From the NCBI GenBank assembly GCA_964594075.1, contig CAZQKW010000051.1, forward strand, positions 1 to 24,409: a stretch of 24,409 nucleotides of DNA, written 5' to 3'. Source of the DNA: CAZQKW01 sp964594075. GTDB taxonomy: Bacteria > Desulfobacterota > WTBG01 > CAIYCZ01. Positions 1 through 7,696 of this stretch are shown here, in pieces. The first letter of the stretch is position 1. Each line of letters begins with the position of its first letter. Made by a program: the position numbers and the translations under genes. The notes beneath the pieces were generated by a model, which was given only the letters and a program-made list of their open reading frames with translations, was not told the DNA's origin and did not search any database.

Positions 1-60
1 TTATGCCACGGGGGAGCCACTTCTTCAATTTTCAACTAAAAATAGTATATCCTCCCAGGC

Positions 61-1812
61 ATGGACGTTAATGCATGCATCAGCCTGTGTCTTGCTTCCT
101 GTAGCGATAGTGACGGTGATGGGAATCCTTGCTCGGATTATAACAGTATATATTGCGACAATTGTCCTAATACATACAATCCTGACCAGACCAATTCAGA
201 CACCGATATTTTAGGGGATGCATGCGATAATTGTCCCTTCATTTATAATTATGATCAGGCAGACAGAGACGGTGATGGTATCGGAGATGTTTGCGATCCG
301 GATAATGATAATGACGGTTTTTGCGACCCAGGCAGGACAGATCCTTCGTGTATCGGATCAGACAATTGCCCCTTTATCTATAACCCCTCACAAAACGATT
401 ATGATGGTGATGGTATTGGTGATGTTTGTGACCCCAATGCAATAATGTATGTTGATAATGAAAGCAACTGCTCAGCAAATTGCGGGACAAGCTGGGCTAC
501 TGCCTTTAAAACCATTCAAGAAGGGATAAATAATACAGGTGGAGAGATTTGGGTGAAAAAGGGTATATATCCTCTTTCTTCAACAATTACAATAAATAGA
601 TCAGTTGGTTTATATGGCGGATTCAAGGGGACAGAAACTGATAGAAACCAACGTAGTCCAAATAATAAAACTATAATTGATGGACAGGATTCTTTCCGCT
701 GTTTTTTTATAACTGCTGATGCTGTTATTAATGGATTTACTATTGTTAGGGGCAACGCAAGCGATATTCAGCAGGGCAGTCCCGGAGGTGGGTCTGGGGG
801 AGCCATTAAAATTGAAGACTGTAATACACAGATCAGCAACTGCATCTTCGCAGGGAATGCAGCAATAAATAGCGGAGGCGCCATTCAGTTAAAAGGTAAT
901 TATATTTATTCAATGCCCGGTAAAAGCTCGGTTATAAACTGTGTATTTGTAGGCAATAAAGGTTCAAACGGAGGCGGCATATCTGATGATAGTTATTGCC
1001 TTGAAAAGATAATTAATTGTACTTTTGTTCAAAACAGTTCAACAACGGATTGCAGCTCTTGTATATCGGGAGGAGCAATCAGCTTTAATCATTTTATTGC
1101 GAAAATTATTAACTGTATTTTTTGGGGAAATACCTCTGCAAATGGGAAATGGCCACAACTATTTGACGGCAATTTATTTGATAAGAACAAAGTAAATTAC
1201 TGTGATATAGATCAGGATGGATATGCTGGAACAAATGGAAATATACGTTCAGATCCCTTATTTATAAGGTATCCAAACCCTGGCAGTGATAATATTTGGG
1301 GAACAGCAGATGATGATTACGGCGATTTACATTTGCAATCAATATCTCCCTGCATTGATACTGGCACAAGTAGTGACGCGCCATCAAATGATATAGAGTG
1401 GACTGTAAGGCCACAGGGGTATCTATATGATATAGGTGCATATGAATATGTGCCTTCCGTAACTACGACAACGACAACCCCCCCTACCGCAATCGGGCTT
1501 TCACGTTTTATTGCTAGTCCTCGTAATCAAAGCGTAATTCTTGAATGGTCAACCGAATCAGAAATCGACAACGTGGGATTTAATCTGTACCGCTCCACGA
1601 CAGAAACCGGAGAATATATAAAAATAAATACCGAGTTGATTCCAGCAAAGGGCACTGCCACGCAAGGCGCAGCGTATGAATTTATTGATAAGAATGTGCG
1701 TAATAGAAAGACCTACTGGTATAAACTTGAGGATATAGACATTAACGGTGTTTCCACACTACATGGTCCTATAAAAGTTATGCCAAGAATAATACACCGT
1801 TTGTTTCAGTAA
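61..1812 (+). CDS. Thrombospondin type 3 repeat / right-handed beta-helix surface protein, 5' end uncertain
   Basis: Probably a cell-surface or secreted calcium-binding protein. Residues ~15-126 hold several thrombospondin type 3 repeats with the pattern DxDxDGxGDxCDxCP and paired cysteines. Residues ~130-455 look like a right-handed parallel beta-helix of the choice-of-anchor type (repeated I-N-C-x-F and GGA/GGG turns). A Thr/Pro linker (~468-475) leads to a fibronectin-like C-terminal module with the familiar ESEIDNVGFNLYR motif. The start is doubtful: two in-frame stops lie at 37-39 and 43-45, there is no ribosome binding site before the ATG at 61, and no signal peptide, although such proteins are normally exported. 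The gene may be frameshifted or lack its true 5' end, which could lie left of the window. No catalytic motif or LPxTG anchor is visible. The domain call is firm; the role is inference. Confidence 0.75.
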   Translation: MDVNACISLCLASCSDSDGDGNPCSDYNSIYCDNCPNTYNPDQTNSDTDILGDACDNCPFIYNYDQADRDGDGIGDVCDPDNDNDGFCDPGRTDPSCIGSDNCPFIYNPSQNDYDGDGIGDVCDPNAIMYVDNESNCSANCGTSWATAFKTIQEGINNTGGEIWVKKGIYPLSSTITINRSVGLYGGFKGTETDRNQRSPNNKTIIDGQDSFRCFFITADAVINGFTIVRGNASDIQQGSPGGGSGGAIKIEDCNTQISNCIFAGNAAINSGGAIQLKGNYIYSMPGKSSVINCVFVGNKGSNGGGISDDSYCLEKIINCTFVQNSSTTDCSSCISGGAISFNHFIAKIINCIFWGNTSANGKWPQLFDGNLFDKNKVNYCDIDQDGYAGTNGNIRSDPLFIRYPNPGSDNIWGTADDDYGDLHLQSISPCIDTGTSSDAPSNDIEWTVRPQGYLYDIGAYEYVPSVTTTTTTPPTAIGLSRFIASPRNQSVILEWSTESEIDNVGFNLYRSTTETGEYIKINTELIPAKGTATQGAAYEFIDKNVRNRKTYWYKLEDIDINGVSTLHGPIKVMPRIIHRLFQ

Positions 1813-1847
1813 CGAGTCACGAGTTCCGAGTCACAGGTCGCGGGTCA
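1813..1847. repeat. Degenerate 7-bp tandem repeat (5 units)
   Basis: Directly after the stop codon of the beta-helix gene are five head-to-tail heptamers: CGAGTCA, CGAGTTC, CGAGTCA, CAGGTCG, CGGGTCA. Units 1 and 3 are identical and the others differ at one to three positions. It is non-coding and sits between two genes on the same strand. Confidence 0.7.
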
Positions 1848-1899
1848 CAAAACAACCTTGCGTAAGGTAAAAAACAGCAATAATAAGGAGCATGAACCT

Positions 1900-2199
1900 A
1901 TGAAACCATTGAAACGTATTTTGGTTGTTTTCTTATTGATGAGTAGTTTTCTTATGCACGGCTGCAAACCGTCAGTGCCCGGCATTTATATAAGCGAAAA
2001 AGATGGCACATCAATGTCAGTAGAATTAAAGCCTGACGGAACATACCGTATATTTGATGATAAAGGAGCCGAAGCATCGGGGAAATACATAGTTAACGAT
2101 AACATGATAACTTTTATTATGTTTGGCAAGGAAAATAAGGGAGAAATTAAACGAGGCAGAATCATCATGGAAGATGGAGTAGTCTGGAAGAAAAAATAA
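1900..2199 (+). CDS. Small putative lipoprotein, unknown function
   Basis: A 99-residue protein with an N-terminal Lys/Arg segment, a hydrophobic stretch (residues 7-19) and a cysteine at position 22 in the context LMHGC, a weak lipobox. The mature part is beta-rich and polar: a GIYISEKDG... strand, then LKPDGTYRIFDDKGAEASGKY and a final GVVWKKK. The alternating strand/turn pattern resembles small lipocalin-like or beta-barrel lipoproteins, but I do not recognise a named family. The ATG at 1900 is chosen because AAGGAG lies at 1885-1890, nine bases upstream; a longer reading from TTG 1858 would put charged residues before the signal peptide. An intrinsic terminator follows. Confidence 0.75.
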   Translation: MKPLKRILVVFLLMSSFLMHGCKPSVPGIYISEKDGTSMSVELKPDGTYRIFDDKGAEASGKYIVNDNMITFIMFGKENKGEIKRGRIIMEDGVVWKKK

Positions 2200-2248
2200 T
2201 CCCATTACCACTGTCTGAAGAGTAGCGGCAATTTCACGCAGGATAGAG

Positions 2249-2282
2249 ATAACGCTTCCGAAAATGGAGGCGTTATTTTTTA
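2249..2282 (+). terminator. Intrinsic terminator after the small lipoprotein gene
   Basis: An 11-bp stem, ATAACGCTTCC (2249-2259) with GGAGGCGTTAT (2266-2276) and one G-U pair, closes a GAAAAT loop and is followed by a run of T. It lies 50 bases after the lipoprotein stop codon. Confidence 0.85.
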
Positions 2283-2312
2283 TGATTTTTTTTAATTCAA
2301 AATAAGTTTTTC

Positions 2313-2340
2313 TTGCGGTGACAGCCAGAAATAAGATAAT
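2313..2340 (+). promoter_or_regulatory. Possible sigma70-type promoter for pepA
   Basis: TTGCGG (2313-2318) and GATAAT (2335-2340) are 16 bp apart, downstream of a terminator and 84 bases before the pepA start. The match is moderate in an AT-rich region, so it could be chance. Confidence 0.3.
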
Positions 2341-2424
2341 AATCGCAGGCCGGATAAAATTATTAACAAAACATGATCCTATCCGTTAGTATTCAAGACC
2401 AGAGAATGAGTGAGGTGCGGTAAT

Positions 2425-3936
2425 ATGAAAATTCAGGTGAAGGAAGGAAATATTGCAGCAATCAAAGACGAAATAATAATGGTTGGCATTTTTGAAGGAA
2501 AGGATGGCATCAAAGCGGCTGCGCGTTCTCTTGATACGGCGTCGGCAGGCATGATTTCAGAAATTGTTCAGCGGGGTGATTTTAAGGGTGAATTATACAA
2601 AACATTTCTCATACATAAAACCCAAGGAATAGCGGCGAGACGGGTTCTCATCGTTGGGTTGGGAAAAGAACAGGACTGCACGCTGGAAAAAGTACGCGGT
2701 GCTGCATCAAGTGGGGCGCGGTTTATTCGCGAGATGGGAATAAAACATTTTTTAGTGCCTGACAATTTTGTGCAATTATCCGGCATTTCAAGTTCAGAGA
2801 CGGTTAAAGCGATTGTTGAGGGCGTTTGCCTTGGTCTTTACAGTTTTAAACAATTTAAGACTAAAAACGAAGAAAGACACGACAAAGAAATTAAGGGATT
2901 TACCATACTGGCTGAGGGCAGGAATGAATACACCACATTTAAAAAAGCAGTTTTGTCAGCAGAAATTTTAAGCAACGCGGTCAAGCTGGCGAGGGATCTT
3001 GTTAACCAGCCGGCAAATAAAGCAACGCCCGGTTATCTTGCACAAACAGCACAAACCCTTGCGAAACACTACGGCCTAAAGGTCAGAATTTTAGATATAG
3101 GGCAGATTAAGAAGCTGGGTATGGGATGTTTTCTGAGTGTAGCTCAAGGGAGCCGCGAACCTGCTCAATTTATTATTCTTGAGCATAAGCCAAAAAATGT
3201 TCTTCATGCCCATCCCATAGTGCTGATAGGCAAGGCCATTACGTTTGACAGCGGCGGCATATCTTTGAAACCGCCGCAGGGCATGGAGCGGATGAAGGAT
3301 GATATGGCGGGAGGAGCAGCCGTACTTGGTATTATGCAGGCTGCTGCCCAACTGAACATTCCCCTGTATGTAGTCGGGCTAATTCCGGCAACAGAAAATT
3401 TGCCCGATGGGGCCGCACTTAAGCCCGGGGATATCATAACATCCATGTCCGGTAAAACCGTTGAAATAATTACCACTGACGCAGAGGGGCGGCTGATCCT
3501 CGCCGATGCCCTGACGTATGCAACCCGCTATAAGCCTGAAGCAATTATTGATTTGGCGACCCTTACCGGGGCCTGTGTTATCGCACTGGGCAGTGAGGTT
3601 GCCGGTTTGATGGGGTCTGATGAAGGGCTGCTTGAAAAATTGAAGCAGGCTTCAAAAGTCACCGGCGAGAAAGTTTGGCAATTGCCCTTATGGGACGAAT
3701 ATGCGGAAATGCTTAAAAGCGACAGTGCTGACATAAAAAATGCAGGCGGGCGCGATGCAGGGGCTATTACCGGCGGGATGTTTTTAAAAGAGTTTGCCGG
3801 TAAAACACCCTGGGCCCACATAGATATTGCAGGTCCCGTATGGGCGGAAAAGGATAAGCCCTATATTCCAAAAGGGGCAACAGGATTTGGCGTAAGGCTC
3901 ATAGTCAATGTGTTGGAGAACTGGGTAAAGATGTAA
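2425..3936 (+). CDS. pepA: Leucyl aminopeptidase (peptidase family M17)
   Basis: Cytosolic two-metal aminopeptidase that removes N-terminal residues from peptides during protein and peptide turnover. At 503 residues it has the length of E. coli PepA, and its key residues fall at the same numbers: metal ligands K270, D275, D293, D352 and E354, and catalytic K282 and R356. The M17 signature appears as TTDAEGRL at ~350-357, and the segment GKAITFDSGGISLKP spans 269-283. The poorly conserved N-terminal third is the usual M17 N-domain. ATG 2425 is chosen because GAGGTG lies seven bases upstream; an in-frame GTG at 2410 has no better site. It appears to be transcribed alone and converges on the methyltransferase gene. 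No defect is visible. Confidence 0.96.
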   Translation: MKIQVKEGNIAAIKDEIIMVGIFEGKDGIKAAARSLDTASAGMISEIVQRGDFKGELYKTFLIHKTQGIAARRVLIVGLGKEQDCTLEKVRGAASSGARFIREMGIKHFLVPDNFVQLSGISSSETVKAIVEGVCLGLYSFKQFKTKNEERHDKEIKGFTILAEGRNEYTTFKKAVLSAEILSNAVKLARDLVNQPANKATPGYLAQTAQTLAKHYGLKVRILDIGQIKKLGMGCFLSVAQGSREPAQFIILEHKPKNVLHAHPIVLIGKAITFDSGGISLKPPQGMERMKDDMAGGAAVLGIMQAAAQLNIPLYVVGLIPATENLPDGAALKPGDIITSMSGKTVEIITTDAEGRLILADALTYATRYKPEAIIDLATLTGACVIALGSEVAGLMGSDEGLLEKLKQASKVTGEKVWQLPLWDEYAEMLKSDSADIKNAGGRDAGAITGGMFLKEFAGKTPWAHIDIAGPVWAEKDKPYIPKGATGFGVRLIVNVLENWVKM

Positions 3937-3976
3937 TTGCTGGCAGTTCAAATGTGCTGCGGTGAAATAAGAATGT

Positions 3977-4537
3977 TTAGACCTTTTGCGCAATGAGGCT
4001 CGCAATTGCTTTTTTATGTTGCAATTGGGCATCTATTCGCTCATGATAAAAAACTATAAAGAAATCAAGGAAAGAAAAAAGAAGTTCATTTGGCCTGAGT
4101 AAATAATCGGGATTGGAAATCCCCCCAAAACTGCGCTGCTCCTCAGTGTAGGTTTCAAAAAAGATAAGGCCTTCCTTTTTCAACCCTTGCTTTAATTGTG
4201 GGATAATGCGGCGTTCTAAATAATAAAAATTGACAATTACGTCATAGGTGTTTTCTTGAATGTGATAGTTCCTTAAATCAGCCTCAATGGCGGTAATAGC
4301 AAGACGGTTGTTTTCTGCAAACCGGCTTAACAGGTTAATTGCAACTGAGGATATATCCACCGCGTCCACAGAAAAGCCGTGACGAGCAAGGAAAACACTA
4401 TTGCTACCGGTTCCTGAGGCTACATCAAGGGCTTTACCGCCTTTAAGGAGCTGCATAAAGTTGTGAAGGAGTTCTGCAGGTTCGCCGGGCGTGCACGTGT
4501 TTCGGTATTTTTCATTCCATTTGTTCTGTTCCTGCAT
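3977..4537 (-). CDS. Class I SAM-dependent methyltransferase, TehB-like group
   Basis: A 186-residue Rossmann-fold methyltransferase. Counting from the ATG at 4537, motif I is LDVASGTGS (37-45), the acidic end of strand 2 is D61 in DAVDIS, and E86-D88 (EADL) is the adenine-contact region. The later segment NFYYLERRIIPQLKQGLKKEGLIFFETYT is typical of the tellurite-resistance/TehB-like and related small methyltransferases. The substrate cannot be read from sequence. I prefer ATG 4537, with AGGA seven bases upstream and the usual WNEKYR beginning; a longer reading from TTG 4603 adds 22 residues that family members normally lack. It converges on pepA and is divergent from the small gene at 4626, with no visible terminator between it and pepA. 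Confidence 0.82.
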   Translation of the reverse strand: MQEQNKWNEKYRNTCTPGEPAELLHNFMQLLKGGKALDVASGTGSNSVFLARHGFSVDAVDISSVAINLLSRFAENNRLAITAIEADLRNYHIQENTYDVIVNFYYLERRIIPQLKQGLKKEGLIFFETYTEEQRSFGGISNPDYLLRPNELLFSFLDFFIVFYHERIDAQLQHKKAIASLIAQKV

Positions 4538-4625
4538 GAAATCATCCTGCCAGGGTTTCTCCTCATTTATAGCAAGAAAGTTATGTTTTGAAAAGAACCG
4601 CAATCAGACGAAGTGAGTTCAGACA

Positions 4626-4883
4626 ATGCGTTTTGAAGTAATTGAGGTTTGCTGTTACGAAGGGTATAAAAGTCAAGAACGGCCAATCAGTTTTCGCTTT
4701 AACGAAAAAACCTATACCATTATTGAAATTGTTGACCGGTGGTATGAAGGAAGCACCCATGCCTCTGTTCCGCCCATGGACTATTTTAAAGTAAAGACAG
4801 ATACTGGGGAAATAAGTATTATCAGGTATAACCGGTTATTTGACAAATGGGCAATTGCCATAATGGATGAACAAGCGAAATGA
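4626..4883 (+). CDS. Small conserved protein, DUF6504-like
   Basis: An 85-residue, probably cytosolic protein with no signal or membrane segment. The pattern V-x-CYEGYKSQERPISF..., IVDRWYEG, DYFKVKTDTGEISIIRYNR matches the small conserved proteins (GYKADERP / DRWYGP / YF-V-R-DDG type) that I recall from Deltaproteobacteria and relatives; the DUF6504 label is from memory and should be checked. It is a compact beta-rich fold with no catalytic motif visible. The ribosome binding site is weak (AGTGAG region). It is divergently oriented from the methyltransferase and followed by an AT-rich inverted repeat. Function unknown. Confidence 0.7.
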   Translation: MRFEVIEVCCYEGYKSQERPISFRFNEKTYTIIEIVDRWYEGSTHASVPPMDYFKVKTDTGEISIIRYNRLFDKWAIAIMDEQAK

Positions 4884-4938
4884 GTAAAAAATTTTTTGTC
4901 TTTAAGTAAAAAAATGCTTGCCAAATGCTAAATATTAT

Positions 4939-4976
4939 AATAGTTTGATTTTGAAATATTTAAAAGTCAAACTATT
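4939..4976. repeat. AT-rich inverted repeat
   Basis: AATAGTTTGA (4939-4948) and TCAAACTATT (4967-4976) are perfect inverse copies. TTTT and AAAA extend the stem after one bulged base. No T-run follows on the plus strand, so it is either a weak terminator for the small gene at 4626 or a protein-binding site. Confidence 0.6.
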
Positions 4977-5144
4977 AACCTTTGCTAATGTGCCTCATGT
5001 GATGTTCTTTTGCATACGTGAATAGTGTAGCGCTGACAATACACGTGTTTTAATCTAAACAAGTCTGAATCATAACATAACGCAGTTCTGCCCAAGAATA
5101 AAAAAAGACTATGTCCAAAAAATATTTTTTAGATTTTAGTCTGC

Positions 5145-5191
5145 AAGCGGGCTCATCTTGATCCATCGTTCAAGGTGTGTCCGCTTTATTT
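5145..5191 (+). terminator. Strong hairpin with T-rich tail, terminator or attenuator
   Basis: Left arm AAGCGGGCTCATCTTGA (5145-5161) pairs with right arm TCAAGGTGTGTCCGCTT (5170-5186) over 17 positions with one T-T mismatch and two G-U pairs, around an 8-base loop. TTATTTTTA follows. It lies 260 bases after the nearest upstream stop and 80 bases before the RND start, so it could end a short RNA or act as a leader attenuator. Confidence 0.65.
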
Positions 5192-5271
5192 TTACTGCAT
5201 TTCAACCTAACATTAATAAAAATAATTTGACCGCAAAATAATAACAGAGGGAGCAGGAAGGAGAACGCACA

Positions 5272-7614
5272 TTGAAGCGATTTGCTGAAATTGTCATCAA
5301 ATACCGGCTATGGTGGCTTGTTGGTATTCTTGTAGCAACAATCTTCTTTTTATTCCAGACAACCAAACTTCAGATTTACACCTCTTTTAATGACCTTCTC
5401 CCGCAGAGTCATCCCTATATAAAAGTGCATAATCGGATTCGTAATATCTTTGGCGGCGCAAATCAGGTTCTCATTATGGTTCAGGTGCGCAAGGGCGACA
5501 TTTTTAACACCAAGACTCTGGAGAAGGTGCAATGGATAACCCGCGAGCTTGAAAAAATTCCGGGCGTTGATCCGTACAAGATTCGCTCCATTGCCACCAG
5601 TAAGATGAAAGACTTTAAATTCAGCTCCGGAACCACCGTAATTACGCCGCTCATGTTTCCTGATGTGCCGACCACAGAAAAGGGATTAGAAGAACTTAAA
5701 GATAAAATTTACAGCACGCAGCGTTATTACGGACCTTTTGTGTCGTATGACAGCAAAAAGACCCTCATCCTGGTAGATTTCTTTGAAGAGTCAATAGATT
5801 ACAGCGTGGTCTTCAATGCGCTTAGCTTGATACGTGAACGAATGGAGGATGATAATCATATAATAAATATAGCGGGCGAGCCCATGCACCTTGGGTTTAT
5901 CAAATATCATATTAACCAGGTGTTGATGATTCTAATTGTTACGGTTGTTGCTTTTATTGTGATGCTTTATGTTTATTATCGTTCAAAGAGAGCCATGTTT
6001 GTGCCGGTTATGTCTGCCGCGACCAGCGCGATCTGGGGGCTTGGTTTCATGGCATTGCTGGGCTATAACCTTGACCCGCTGATGCTGGTTTTGCCGTTTC
6101 TCATTTCCCTCATGACTGCCCGCCACTCAATGCAGTTTATGAGCCGGTATATGGAGGAATTTGAGTTGACCGGCGACGTAAAACAGGCCTCGCAAAACAT
6201 TATTGAGACGATGTTTATTCCGGGGCTTACCAGCATTATTACTGATGCCCTTGGCATTGCACTGGTGGCAATCGCAACTATACCGGTATTAATCAGAATC
6301 TCCATAACCTGCGCGTTCTGGTCTATAGCCACGGTTATTCTGTCCATGTTGTTTACACCGCTGGTTTTGTCTTATATTCCTGAATCGAAGCGGTTTGTGC
6401 ACGAAGTAAGAAAACGCAAAGAAAGCGGCATGGTTGAAAAGAAACTGGACTATCGGGACAGATTTCTTCGCCTATTAGGGCGCTGGATTCCGCAGCGTGG
6501 CAAATGGTATGTGGTGTGCTGTGCCATACTATTGAGCATGGTGTCATATTATTATGCAAGCAAGATTATTATTGGTGATTTTATGCCCGGGTCATCGATT
6601 CTCTGGCCCTTCCACCGCTATAATAAGGATGCGTTCCGTATCACGTTTAGTATGCCACTGTTAAATCCACTCTATGTAATTGTCGAAGGCGAGCAGGGTA
6701 ATTTTATTACCCTGGGTCCGACACTGCGCGAAATGGATAAATTTCAGCGTTATGTTGCGAAACACGAGCGGGTGATGATCGTCAATTCAATTGCCAGCTA
6801 TCTTCCTTCATTTCTTATGGCATCGTATGAGGATAATCCCCAGTGGTTTCATCTTCCAAAGGAGGATCAGGTGCTTAGTTTTCTTGCCCGGCATATGGTG
6901 TATTCTGGAGAGCCGGGAACCTGGGATCGCTACATTGATATGCAGGACAAATATGCCAATATAATTATATACTGTCGTGACAAAATGCCCACCACAGTTG
7001 AAAGCCTCATGAACCATATCAAAGCCTATTTAAAAGATACGCCGGGACCTCCGGGCGGCAAGTATGTACTGGCTGGCGGGGCCGTGGGTGTCCAGGCTGC
7101 CATCCGGGAAACCATCGCCGATGCGCAAATATGGAATTTAATTTTAGCGCTGGGTGGCGTCCTGGTTTTTGTTGCTATCACGTTTAAATCAATAACTGCT
7201 GGTATTATTCTTACCATTCCGCTGGCAATTTCAAACTTTCTCACTTTTGCGCTTATGGGCGCCTATCACATTGGTTTGACCACCAATACCTTTCCGGTCG
7301 CATCAGTGGGCATAGGGCTGGGCGTTGATTATGGTATTTATTTTGTCGGACGAGTAACAGAAGAAAGGAAAAAAGGCCTCACCACTGCCAACGCCATTTA
7401 TGAGGCGCTCATAACCAATGGAAAATCAATTATTCAAATTGCAACCACCATTACGGTAGGACTTCTGCTGTGGGTTTTTTCAGCTTTAAAATTTCAGGCT
7501 GAAATGGGGCTATTGCTGGCAGTGGTATTGACCCTTAATATGTTTGGCGCTCTGCTGCTGGTGCCATCGTTAATTTGCATAATCAAGCCTAAATTTCTTG
7601 ACAAAATACATTAA
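5272..7614 (+). CDS. RND-superfamily exporter (MMPL-like), inner membrane
   Basis: A 780-residue polytopic protein of the predicted-exporter RND family, expected to use the proton gradient to move a hydrophobic substrate. TM1 is at ~13-31, then a large periplasmic domain (~32-212), TM2-6 at ~215-366, TM7 at ~411-428, a second periplasmic domain, and TM8-12 from ~620 to 775. The C-terminal half keeps the GVDYGIYFVGR motif (G684, D686, Y687), probably the proton-relay helix; the equivalent N-terminal helix reads MTARHSMQF (R284, H285) instead. The start is TTG 5272, since AAGGAG (5258-5263) is eight bases upstream and no ATG is near. It is the first gene of the same-strand run with the DUF1302, DUF1329 and YCF48 genes, an association known from proteobacteria. 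Substrate unknown; lipids or other hydrophobic compounds are inference. Confidence 0.9.
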   Translation: MKRFAEIVIKYRLWWLVGILVATIFFLFQTTKLQIYTSFNDLLPQSHPYIKVHNRIRNIFGGANQVLIMVQVRKGDIFNTKTLEKVQWITRELEKIPGVDPYKIRSIATSKMKDFKFSSGTTVITPLMFPDVPTTEKGLEELKDKIYSTQRYYGPFVSYDSKKTLILVDFFEESIDYSVVFNALSLIRERMEDDNHIINIAGEPMHLGFIKYHINQVLMILIVTVVAFIVMLYVYYRSKRAMFVPVMSAATSAIWGLGFMALLGYNLDPLMLVLPFLISLMTARHSMQFMSRYMEEFELTGDVKQASQNIIETMFIPGLTSIITDALGIALVAIATIPVLIRISITCAFWSIATVILSMLFTPLVLSYIPESKRFVHEVRKRKESGMVEKKLDYRDRFLRLLGRWIPQRGKWYVVCCAILLSMVSYYYASKIIIGDFMPGSSILWPFHRYNKDAFRITFSMPLLNPLYVIVEGEQGNFITLGPTLREMDKFQRYVAKHERVMIVNSIASYLPSFLMASYEDNPQWFHLPKEDQVLSFLARHMVYSGEPGTWDRYIDMQDKYANIIIYCRDKMPTTVESLMNHIKAYLKDTPGPPGGKYVLAGGAVGVQAAIRETIADAQIWNLILALGGVLVFVAITFKSITAGIILTIPLAISNFLTFALMGAYHIGLTTNTFPVASVGIGLGVDYGIYFVGRVTEERKKGLTTANAIYEALITNGKSIIQIATTITVGLLLWVFSALKFQAEMGLLLAVVLTLNMFGALLLVPSLICIIKPKFLDKIH

Positions 7615-7696
7615 AAGAGTAAAAGCCAAACAAGACTTCCAGATGTAAATGGAGAGGGCTTTAAAGACAAGACCATTAAAACAGGAGGGAACTGAT

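Larger units (their letters stand above)
4884..5271. other. 388-bp gene-free region with three inverted repeats
   Basis: No plausible gene is seen on either strand. The stretch holds an AT-rich inverted repeat (4939-4976), a smaller one (5106-5142) and a strong 17-bp hairpin with a T-rich tail (5145-5191). A weak promoter-like pair, CTGACA (5033-5038) and TAAACA (5056-5061) 17 bp apart, would give a leader of about 200 bases ahead of the RND gene. The last 20 bases hold the RND ribosome binding site. Confidence 0.6.

Noticed and set aside
5118..5131. AAAAAATATTTTTT as a transcription or origin element
   Set aside because: A plain A/T palindrome in an AT-rich gap; DnaA boxes or other origin features are absent.
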